DNA of 16,929 nt from JAZKFT01 sp043760535 (GTDB lineage Bacteria > Bacteroidota > Bacteroidia > Chitinophagales > Chitinophagaceae). The stretch's first letter is position 1. Every line of letters starts with the position of its first letter. The position numbers and the translations under genes were made by a program. Below the pieces are notes generated by a model. The model searched no databases and was not told where the DNA came from. It saw only the letters and a list, made by a program, of their open reading frames with translations. Location: NCBI GenBank assembly GCA_043760535.1, contig JAYUOV010000091.1, positions 1-16,929 of the forward strand, given 5' to 3'. Shown in pieces: positions 1-5,434 of this stretch.

Positions 1-140
1 TCCAACTCAGCAGCTATCTTACGCATGTAAAAAAACATATCAGGATAAAAGGTCAGTTTATCAAAACTGTCAAGCTGATATGTGGGTGGTGCTTCGTTAA
101 TCAGCGTCCCATCCCTGTCGATAAATAAAACTCTTTTCAT
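1..140 (-). CDS. hisB: Histidine biosynthesis bifunctional HisB, N-terminal part (cut by window edge)
   Basis: The first 46 codons are present, starting MKRVLFIDRDGTLINEAPP; the rest lies beyond the left edge. The DRDGT box is the HAD-phosphatase motif I of histidinol-phosphatase: the first Asp is the nucleophile and the second the acid/base. The stretch SFDKLTFYPDMFFYMRKIA matches the N-terminus of the bifunctional histidinol-phosphatase / imidazoleglycerol-phosphate dehydratase type. The dehydratase half is not visible, so bifunctionality is inferred from the his context. The start codon is one base after the stop of the DUF4160 gene (TAA-C-ATG), so translation is probably coupled and the gene belongs to the same operon as hisG, hisD and hisC upstream. 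Cytoplasmic. Confidence 0.9.
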   Translation of the reverse strand, partial: MKRVLFIDRDGTLINEAPPTYQLDSFDKLTFYPDMFFYMRKIAAEL

Positions 141-141
141 G

Positions 142-402
142 TTATTTTAGTGGGGCTATTGGTGCAGGAGGCCTCCCTTCGTGGGCAACTTCCCATTCTC
201 TAAGTAATTCTTCTTTGTGCTGAACGGCTCGTTCCATTACCATCGCATAAGCTCTTGGTGGAAGCCAGCTTTTGTAAATAGACAGATCATTGATATTTAT
301 AAGAATTTTATGCTCACCATATTCAGCATGAAAGTGAGGGGGGTAATGGTAAAAAAAATACAGTGAAATAATGACACCAAAGAAGGAACTAATTTGAGGC
401 AT
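142..402 (-). CDS. DUF4160 domain protein inserted in the his operon
   Basis: A small protein of 86 residues from the chosen start. It carries the DUF4160 signature: an N-terminal MPQISSFFGVIISLYFF, the HYPPHFHAEYGEHK box (YPPHFHAEY with clustered His), and a C-terminal helix around LPPRAYAMVMERAVQHKEELLREWEVA. I chose the Met at base 402 because family members usually begin MPxIsrFfG. An in-frame Met at 441 would add 13 residues and overlap the end of the DUF2442 frame. The function is unknown; DUF4160 genes commonly sit beside DUF2442 genes, as here, and have been suspected of forming toxin-antitoxin-like pairs, which this sequence does not prove. The stop is one base from the hisB start, so the gene is co-transcribed with the his genes. 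Confidence 0.8.
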   Translation of the reverse strand: MPQISSFFGVIISLYFFYHYPPHFHAEYGEHKILININDLSIYKSWLPPRAYAMVMERAVQHKEELLREWEVAHEGRPPAPIAPLK

Positions 403-427
403 AGATATTTTCTGTTGATGCAGTGTT

Positions 428-669
428 TTACTTTTGTTCAATTAATCGTAGATACAAACTATCGGCACACATATCCAGTTCACCAGGCCATTCAATAGTC
501 CGTCCACCATGTATAATTTTCACTTAAAAAAAACATTCGCATTTTCCCATGCTTCAAAAACACCCTTATGTGCTGCGAAGGAGAAATCCAATTCACCACG
601 TAACCCATCATTAAATTCCAAGAGCACAGTGTATTTTTTGATAGGAGTAGCTGTTATTATTTTAGTCAT
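428..669 (-). pseudogene. DUF2442 domain protein, frameshifted
   Basis: Reading from ATG at 669, the frame gives MTKIITATPIKKYTVLLEFN and on to GVFEAWENANVFFK, 49 residues, then TGA at 520-522. The next frame continues immediately as VKIIHGGRTIEWPGELDMCA and DSLYLRLIEQK to TAA at 428. Together these match the typical DUF2442 layout (xFxDGxxGxxDxS, GVFExWxD, GGRTIxWPxxxDxCxDxLY). The break lies beside a run of eight T (minus strand). Adding one T does not repair it, because TAA then comes into frame; removing one T puts it in the wrong frame. A four-base deletion between two AAG copies would explain it. The start overlaps the hisC stop by eight bases (ATGACTAA), so the gene was in the operon. 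A sequencing error or programmed frameshift is possible but less likely. Confidence 0.75.
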
Positions 670-1735
670 TTCCATCGCTTAAAGTTAGAAAATAATCCGC
701 AAAAGCATCCACCAATTTTGTATTCTCATCCTCCGTTCCAACAGTTATTCTCAAACAATCTTCGCACAATAGCACCTTACTTCTATCTCTTGTTACAATT
801 CCTTGTGTTAGTAAGAATTTATACACATTTTTTGCTTCCAATATTTTGATTAATAGAAAATTAGCATCGCTTTCATAAACTTGCTGCACCAAAGGCATTT
901 CGCTAAACACCGCTGCCAGTGCATCCCTCATATCCACAATCAAATGAATCATGTCATTTACCTGATTGTGGTTATCTAAAGCCTGTAGCACAATTTCCTG
1001 TGTATGCTGGCCAATATTGTAGGGTGGCTTTATTTTGTTCAGTACGTTAATAATAGCTTCAGACGCAAACAACATACCTAGCCGTAAACCTGCCAATCCC
1101 CATGCTTTGCTTAACGTTTGCATCACTACCAAATTCGGATACTCATCCAGCGAACGGGTAAAAGATTTTTGTTTGGAAAAATTGATATAGGCTTCATCCA
1201 CCACAACCAATCCATCAAAATTATTCAGCACCATTTCTACATCTTGCCTTCGCAAACTATTGCCGGTAGGATTGTTTGGGCTACATAGCCAAATGATTTT
1301 TGTGCTGGAATCAATCAACTGTTCTATATGAGCCAGGTTCAGTTGGTAATCATCCAGCAGCGGTGCTTTGCGAAGTTCTATATTATTAATATTTGCACTC
1401 ACCTCGTACATGCCGTAAGTGGGTGGCACAATCACCACATTATCCAAACCCGGCTCACAAAAAGCCCGGTATAATAAATCAATGCATTCATCGCTTCCAT
1501 TGCCCAACAACATTTGACTGGCCGGCAAAGCCTTAATTGCACTCAGTTTTTCCTTAACCTTCCACTGCATCGGATCCGGATAGCGGTTGTACCATTTTAG
1601 TGTAGGCGAACCTAGGCTATTTTCATTTGCATCCAGATACACCGAAGCTTCTCCTTTAAATTCATCCCTTGCAGAAGAATAAGGTGTTAAGCTTTTAATG
1701 TTGGGTCTTATTAATTTTTCTAATTGAAATAGCAT
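662..1735 (-). CDS. hisC: Histidinol-phosphate aminotransferase
   Basis: A fold-type I PLP aminotransferase of 357 residues, the usual HisC length, converting imidazole-acetol phosphate plus glutamate to histidinol phosphate in the cytoplasm. Visible motifs: LDANENSLGSP near 34-44 (substrate binding), LLGNGSDECIDLL at 76-88 (phosphate cup), the SPNNPTGN box at 152-159 with Asn155, the VVVDEAY box with Asp180 and Tyr183 that hold the pyridine ring, Lys210 in QTLSKAWGLAGLRLG as the Schiff-base lysine, and Arg218 nearby. The N-terminus (LIRPNIKSLTPYSSARDEFKG) is typical, supporting the first Met. It follows hisD after a 111-base gap containing a repeat-like sequence, and its stop overlaps the start of the broken DUF2442 gene. 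Confidence 0.96.
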   Translation of the reverse strand: MLFQLEKLIRPNIKSLTPYSSARDEFKGEASVYLDANENSLGSPTLKWYNRYPDPMQWKVKEKLSAIKALPASQMLLGNGSDECIDLLYRAFCEPGLDNVVIVPPTYGMYEVSANINNIELRKAPLLDDYQLNLAHIEQLIDSSTKIIWLCSPNNPTGNSLRRQDVEMVLNNFDGLVVVDEAYINFSKQKSFTRSLDEYPNLVVMQTLSKAWGLAGLRLGMLFASEAIINVLNKIKPPYNIGQHTQEIVLQALDNHNQVNDMIHLIVDMRDALAAVFSEMPLVQQVYESDANFLLIKILEAKNVYKFLLTQGIVTRDRSKVLLCEDCLRITVGTEDENTKLVDAFADYFLTLSDGND

Positions 1736-1745
1736 TGTTAATATT

Positions 1746-1797
1746 TTTTTGTCTGAACCATGATTATTACAAGATTAGCTGGATTTTTTTGATCTAG
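1746..1797 (-). repeat. Dispersed-repeat-like sequence in the hisD-hisC gap
   Basis: Read on the minus strand this stretch contains GATCAAAAAAATCCAGCTAA followed by TCTTGTAATAATCATGGTTC and AGACAAAAAAA. This wording closely resembles intergenic 'AATCCTGTAAATCATGGTTCAGAC'-type elements that I remember as recurring in many Bacteroidota genomes. Only one copy lies in this window, so repeat status rests on memory and needs a genome-wide search. It occupies the spacer just before hisC. No coding frame or clear terminator is seen in the gap. Confidence 0.4.
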
Positions 1798-1846
1798 TTT
1801 GTAATGTTCTACTGATAATTCTTTAATCAGCAACTAATCAGAAAAA

Positions 1847-3133
1847 TCATGCCCAATCTTGGTTCAACCTTTTTCTCACCGCTTCAGCATGTGCCTGTAA
1901 ACCCTCTGCCATGGCCATTTCTATTACAGTAGAGGCAATATTTTTTAGTCCGGTCTCGGTTAACTTCTGTACCGTAATTTTTTTTATAAAACTATCAACA
2001 CTTACGCCGCTATACATTCTGGCATAGCCATTGGTAGGTAAGGTATGGTTGGTACCACTTGCATAATCGCCAACACTCTCCGGTGAAAAATTTCCAAGAA
2101 AAATAGAACCTGCATTGGTAATTTCATTGGCTATTTTTTCATCATCCATACAACTGATAATTAGGTGTTCGGCGGCATACTCGTTTACCAATGCTATTGC
2201 ATCATCCATATTTTCAATTACTACAGCCCGGCTGTTTTCTAAAGCTTTTACCGCATATTCCATTCTGGGCAACACGGCCAATTGCTTTACAATCTCTTCC
2301 TCTACCCTATTAATGATTGACAATTGACTAGCCACCAATAACACCTGACTATCCACACCATGCTCAGCCTGACTCAGCAAATCGGCGGCTACAAAAGAAG
2401 GGTTACAGGTTTCATCTGCCAACACACATACTTCGCTAGGCCCTGCCGGCATGTCGATGGCAATACCATCTAACTGAACCAGCTGTTTGGCTGCTGTTAC
2501 AAACTGATTACCCGGACCAAAAACTTTATATACCTGCGGAACCGTATGTGTACCATAAGCCATAGCTGCGATGGCTTGTGCACCACCGGCTTTAATAATT
2601 TTGGTTACGCCAGTAATACTTGCAGCAAATAAAACTGCAGGATGTACTGCTCCATTTTTTTGTGGCGGGGTACAGAGCACAATCTCCTTACAACCTGCCA
2701 GCTTTGCTGGTATAGCCAGCATCAATAACGTTGAAAATAGGGGCGCTGTTCCGCCGGGTATGTACAAGCCTACTTTATCAATTCCTACACTTTTACGCCA
2801 ACATTGTACGCCAGGCATAGTTTCTACAATTACTACCGGAGTTTGTTGTTGTTTGTGAAAAATGGCAATGTTGTTAGCCGCTTGCTGTATGGCGCTTTTT
2901 AGTTCTTCACTAACCAGGCTTTGGGCAGCCTTCTTTTCTTCTTCCGTCACTTCTAAAATATCCAATTCCACGCCGTCAAACTGTAAAGTATATTGGCGTA
3001 AAGCCGCATCTCCATTACGTTTTACTTCGGCCATTATAGGTTTCACCTTATCTAAAACCACACTTAAATCCATCGTTGGACGTTGGATAATTTGCGGCCA
3101 TTCGGCTTTGTTTGGGTTTATAAAAATTTGCAT
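1847..3133 (-). CDS. hisD: Histidinol dehydrogenase
   Basis: A 428-residue zinc- and NAD-dependent enzyme that oxidises L-histidinol twice to L-histidine, the last step of the pathway. The HisD core is complete: VGLYIPGGTAPLFSTLLM at 121-138, AGGAQAIAAMAYGT at 182-195, the FGPGN loop near 205-209, DMPAGPSEVCVLAD at 227-240, Gln255 and His258 in SQAEHG (zinc ligands by family knowledge), Glu322 and His323 in AEHL (catalytic pair), and GDYASGTNHTLPT with Asp356 and His363. The length matches the family and the first Met gives a normal N-terminus. It follows hisG after 131 bases that hold a low-complexity stretch and a hairpin but no terminator with a T-run. Cytoplasmic. Confidence 0.97.
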   Translation of the reverse strand: MQIFINPNKAEWPQIIQRPTMDLSVVLDKVKPIMAEVKRNGDAALRQYTLQFDGVELDILEVTEEEKKAAQSLVSEELKSAIQQAANNIAIFHKQQQTPVVIVETMPGVQCWRKSVGIDKVGLYIPGGTAPLFSTLLMLAIPAKLAGCKEIVLCTPPQKNGAVHPAVLFAASITGVTKIIKAGGAQAIAAMAYGTHTVPQVYKVFGPGNQFVTAAKQLVQLDGIAIDMPAGPSEVCVLADETCNPSFVAADLLSQAEHGVDSQVLLVASQLSIINRVEEEIVKQLAVLPRMEYAVKALENSRAVVIENMDDAIALVNEYAAEHLIISCMDDEKIANEITNAGSIFLGNFSPESVGDYASGTNHTLPTNGYARMYSGVSVDSFIKKITVQKLTETGLKNIASTVIEMAMAEGLQAHAEAVRKRLNQDWA

Positions 3134-3159
3134 GGTTTATTTGTTGTTACTTGTTCTTT

Positions 3160-3192
3160 TAACCAAGTGTCCAAGGCTGAAGCCTTAGGTTA
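3160..3192. repeat. Nested inverted repeat in the hisG-hisD gap
   Basis: The plus strand reads TAACC, eight bases, AAGGCTGAAGCCTT, one base, GGTTA. The core AAGGCT/AGCCTT is a perfect palindrome around GA, and the outer TAACC/GGTTA pair across an asymmetric internal loop. There is no T-run immediately after it on the minus strand, so it is not a clear intrinsic terminator. It may be an mRNA-processing or stabilising hairpin, or one copy of a small dispersed palindrome. Confidence 0.5.
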
Positions 3193-3227
3193 GTAAATAA
3201 AGTAATTGAATAAAAGCGAACCATATT

Positions 3228-3267
3228 GATTGCTAACTGATACCCAACATCTAATCCCTAACACCTA
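3228..3267 (-). repeat. Low-complexity GGTGTTAGGGATTAG-type stretch at the hisG stop
   Basis: On the minus strand the hisG stop codon opens a degenerate purine/T-rich stretch, TAGGTGTTAGGGATTAGATG, followed by TTGGGTATCAGTTAGCAATC. Variants of TTAG, GATTAG and TTGGG alternate without an exact period. A similar stretch of different wording abuts the luxE-like stop at 7881. I read these as low-complexity filler repeats; only a genome search can show whether they form a family. Confidence 0.4.
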
Positions 3268-4119
3268 CACTATCATCTTCTCAATCGGTATCACCAAAAT
3301 ACCTTCGGCACCTGCGGATTTTAGTTGTTCTATTATTTCCCAAAAATCATTTTCATTCAATACGCTGTGTACGCTGCTCCAGCCGGCTTGTGCTAATGGC
3401 AGCACAGTTGGGCTGCGCATTCCGGGCAGCACTGCGATAATGTCCTGCAACTTATCGTTAGGAGCGTTCAGCAAAATGTACTTGTTGTTTTTTGCCTTTT
3501 TTACCGAACGGATACGGAACAATAATTTTTCTAAAATATCCAGTTTTTCCTGCCCAAGATTATTATTGCGAACTAGTACAGCTTCGCTCTTTAAAATCAC
3601 TTCTGTTTCTTTCAATCCGTTCATAAAAAGGGTACTGCCGCTGCTTACCAAATCTACAATGGCTTCGGCCAAACCTATACCAGGGGCTATTTCTACACTA
3701 CCACTAATTTCGTGTATTTCGGCCTGTAAATTATTTTTATCTAAAAACTGCTGCACCAAAACAGGGTAACTGGTGGCAATGCTTTTTCCTTGCAAAAATA
3801 CAGGGCCTGTATAAATTTCGCCTTTTTTAACAGCCACAGAAAGTCGGCATTTTCCAAAACCCAACTTCTCTACGATTACTACATCCTTTTCCTTTTCGTA
3901 CAGTACATTTTCGCCCACAATACCCACATCAGCCACACGGTCTTCTACATACTGTGGTATATCATCATCTCTTAAAAAAAAAACTTCTAGGGGAAAATTT
4001 TCAGCTTCGGCTTTCAGCTTGTTCATGCCGTTTTTAATGTCTATACCACACTCTTTCAGCAGTTTAACAGAGTCCTCGTACAGGCGACCCGATTTTTGAA
4101 TGGCGATTGTAAGTTTCAT
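3265..4119 (-). CDS. hisG: ATP phosphoribosyltransferase, long form
   Basis: A 284-residue enzyme catalysing the first, feedback-controlled step: ATP plus PRPP to phosphoribosyl-ATP. The N-terminus MKLTIAIQKSGRLYEDSVKL is the canonical HisG start. EVFFLRDDDIPQYVEDRVAD and VGIVGENVLYE follow, and the PRPP loop region is GIGLAEAIVDLVSSGSTL. Residues from about 210 onward, ending SAGAEGILVIPIEKMIV, form the C-terminal regulatory (HisG_C, ACT-like) domain that binds histidine in the long, HisZ-independent form. I chose the ATG at 4119. A longer in-frame opening from a GTG at 4242 runs through the attenuator terminator and would add 41 unrelated residues. It is the first structural gene of the operon and is controlled by the leader upstream. 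Confidence 0.97.
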   Translation of the reverse strand: MKLTIAIQKSGRLYEDSVKLLKECGIDIKNGMNKLKAEAENFPLEVFFLRDDDIPQYVEDRVADVGIVGENVLYEKEKDVVIVEKLGFGKCRLSVAVKKGEIYTGPVFLQGKSIATSYPVLVQQFLDKNNLQAEIHEISGSVEIAPGIGLAEAIVDLVSSGSTLFMNGLKETEVILKSEAVLVRNNNLGQEKLDILEKLLFRIRSVKKAKNNKYILLNAPNDKLQDIIAVLPGMRSPTVLPLAQAGWSSVHSVLNENDFWEIIEQLKSAGAEGILVIPIEKMIV

Positions 4120-4185
4120 TTTATTTATTTTTACTTCCTTTTTTATAGAATTATTGTATTCTCCTAAAGTGGGCTTGGCGTTTGT

Positions 4186-4220
4186 GCAAAAGAAAAGGCT
4201 TACCAAAACGGTAAGCCTTT
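4186..4220 (-). terminator. Attenuator terminator (segments 3:4) upstream of hisG
   Basis: On the minus strand AAAGGCTTACC (4220-4210), a five-base GTTTT loop and GGTAAGCCTTT (4204-4194) form a perfect 11-bp stem. It is followed by TCTTTTGC, a T-rich tract. It lies about 75 bases before the hisG start and after the leader peptide, as expected for a transcription attenuator. Confidence 0.9.
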
Positions 4221-4304
4221 CAAATAATTTTATGCTATACACATAACATCATTGGCTTACCGCTGGTAAGTATGGTGATGATAGTTATGTACAATTTGTT
4301 TCAT
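4194..4304 (-). promoter_or_regulatory. his operon leader/attenuator (four-segment RNA switch)
   Basis: Four short segments can pair in alternative ways (minus strand): segment 1 CTTACC at 4270-4265, segment 2 GGTAAGCC at 4261-4254, segment 3 AAAGGCTTACC at 4220-4210 and segment 4 GGTAAGCCTTT at 4204-4194. Pairs 1:2 (6 bp, AGC loop), 2:3 (8 bp, perfect) and 3:4 (11 bp terminator) are mutually exclusive. Segment 1 starts one base after the three-His codon run, and segment 2 overlaps the leader stop codon. A ribosome stalled at uncharged His codons would mask segment 1 and allow the 2:3 antiterminator. One that reaches the stop would mask segment 2 and leave the terminator. This is the classical logic of enterobacterial his attenuation, read here directly from the sequence. 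Confidence 0.9.
4257..4304 (-). CDS. hisL: his operon leader peptide MKQIVHNYHHHTYQR
   Basis: A 15-codon open frame, ATG at 4304 and TAA at 4257-4259, encodes MKQIVHNYHHHTYQR. Four of 15 residues are His: codon 6 and codons 9-11 (CAT CAC CAT). It lies between a good Bacteroidota promoter and a terminator, upstream of hisG. The peptide is a sensor of His-tRNA charging rather than a functional product. It is too short for ordinary gene calling. The predicted transcription start is only a few bases upstream of the ATG, so the message may be nearly leaderless. Confidence 0.88.
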   Translation of the reverse strand: MKQIVHNYHHHTYQR

Positions 4305-4311
4305 TGATTTG

Positions 4312-4342
4312 CAAAAATAGGTTTGCATTCCAATTTACCAAA
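4312..4342 (-). promoter_or_regulatory. his operon promoter (TTTG-N19-TATTTTTG)
   Basis: On the minus strand the -33 element TTTG (4342-4339) is followed after exactly 19 bases by TATTTTTG (4319-4312), a perfect TAnnTTTG -7 box of the Bacteroidota housekeeping sigma factor. Predicted transcription begins around 4305-4308, immediately ahead of the leader peptide ATG at 4304. Confidence 0.85.
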
Positions 4343-4358
4343 AATGATTTTATGGCTA

Positions 4359-4389
4359 TTTGATACCGAAACATTTTCATGTAAGTTTG
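4359..4389 (+). promoter_or_regulatory. Promoter of the ACP-lux-like operon (TTTG-N19-TAAGTTTG)
   Basis: TTTG at 4359-4362, a 19-base spacer, and TAAGTTTG at 4382-4389 form a perfect Bacteroidota promoter pointing right. Predicted transcription starts near 4393-4397, leaving a 5' UTR of about 16-20 bases before the ACP start at 4413. This excludes the longer reading frame from 4323. It stands back to back with the his promoter, with only 16 bases between the two -33 elements. Confidence 0.85.
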
Positions 4390-4412
4390 CCATCAATAAA
4401 AAAGCGATTCTA

Positions 4413-4658
4413 ATGACGGAAAATGAAAAATTAGTACATGCATTTGCAGATGCTTTGATGATAGAAAAAGAAACAGTAACCGACGAACTGAAATACCAAT
4501 CCATTTCCAACTGGGATTCCATAAGCCACATGATTTTGATTACCAATATTGAAGACGCCTTTGGTATTAGCCTAAGCACCGATGATGTAATTGGTATGAG
4601 CAGTGTGGCCATTGCCAGAGATATAATTGCCAAACACGGCATCAATTTTACTAGTTAA
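4413..4658 (+). CDS. Acyl carrier protein
   Basis: A small, acidic, four-helix-type protein of 81 residues with a PP-binding motif at SISNWDSISHMILITNIEDAF; Ser36 in the DSI motif is the expected 4'-phosphopantetheine attachment site. The later GISLSTDDVIGMSSVAIARDI matches helix III of the family. It is not the housekeeping fatty-acid ACP (that has a DSLDTVELVM context), so it is probably a dedicated carrier for this operon. The start at 4413 is chosen because the promoter -7 box ends at 4389 and the 30 residues encoded upstream look unlike an ACP. The stop is one base from the next start, implying coupled translation with the dehydrogenase gene. It needs a phosphopantetheinyl transferase encoded elsewhere. 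Confidence 0.9.
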   Translation: MTENEKLVHAFADALMIEKETVTDELKYQSISNWDSISHMILITNIEDAFGISLSTDDVIGMSSVAIARDIIAKHGINFTS

Positions 4659-4659
4659 A

Positions 4660-5403
4660 ATGACCGAAACAAAACCAATAGCGCTAATAACAGGCGCCTC
4701 AAGAGGGCTGGGCAAAGCCATAGCCACCGAACTGGCTTCTAAAGGCTATAACTTAGTGTTGGTGGCTCGAAATGAAACCCTATTGCTGGCATTGAGCGAT
4801 GATCTTTCCAATCGATTTGGCTCAAAGTCCTGGGTTTTTGCAACAGACCTGTTACTACCTGGCGCTGCTACCAACCTATTTGTTTTTTTAAAAGAAAATG
4901 GTGTGCTGATAGATGTGCTGATTAACAATGCAGGCATTATGCAAAATGCCACTTTGCTGATGACCACCGACGAAATGATAGATGATCAACTGGCCATAAA
5001 CCTGCGTACGGTACTAAGTATAAGCCGTGCTGCTGTAAAACATTTTGTGAGAAAAAGAAAGGGCTGCATTATTAATATGAGTTCGATTGTGGGCGTAAAT
5101 GGTGGCATTGGACAGGCCGTATATTCCGCCACAAAGAGTGCGTTGGTGGGCTTAACCTATACCCTTTCTAAAGAATTGGGTCCATTAGGCATTAGGGTAA
5201 ACGCAATTGCCCCCGGCTACATGATGACAGATATGACCGCACAATACGATGATGCTCACAACGAAAAAATGCGGATGGCTACATCGCTTCGTAAATTAGG
5301 AAGTGCAGAAGATGTGGCAAAATTGGCCGCCTTTCTTTGCAGTACTGATGCAAGTTTTATTACAGGACAAGTAATTGGCGTAGATGGTGGATTACTTATT
5401 TAG
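4660..5403 (+). CDS. FabG-like short-chain dehydrogenase/reductase
   Basis: A classical SDR of 247 residues. TGASRGLG at 11-18 is the nucleotide-binding glycine motif, NNAG at 89-92 stabilises the fold, and the catalytic set Asn114, Ser142, Tyr155 and Lys159 (YSATK) is complete. ELGPLGIRVNAIAPGYMMTDM and ITGQVIGVDGGLLI are typical C-terminal FabG elements. Arg at 37, after the second strand (LVLVAR), suggests NADPH preference. The chosen ATG lies one base after the ACP stop; an in-frame upstream Met at 4627 lies inside the ACP gene and adds residues not typical of the family. The reaction is probably reduction of a carrier-bound beta-keto group or of the aldehyde made by the LuxC-type enzyme; sequence alone does not decide. 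It is the second gene of the operon. Confidence 0.92.
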   Translation: MTETKPIALITGASRGLGKAIATELASKGYNLVLVARNETLLLALSDDLSNRFGSKSWVFATDLLLPGAATNLFVFLKENGVLIDVLINNAGIMQNATLLMTTDEMIDDQLAINLRTVLSISRAAVKHFVRKRKGCIINMSSIVGVNGGIGQAVYSATKSALVGLTYTLSKELGPLGIRVNAIAPGYMMTDMTAQYDDAHNEKMRMATSLRKLGSAEDVAKLAAFLCSTDASFITGQVIGVDGGLLI

Positions 5404-5434
5404 TTGCCTTTTTTAGATTGATTTTATTTACTGT

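Noticed and set aside
4120..4242. N-terminal extension of hisG by 41 codons from a GTG at 4242
   Set aside because: It runs through the attenuator hairpin, does not resemble HisG, and the canonical HisG N-terminus begins at the ATG at 4119.
4323..4412. N-terminal extension of the acyl carrier protein
   Set aside because: It would begin upstream of the predicted transcription start (-7 box 4382-4389) and the encoded residues are unlike an ACP.
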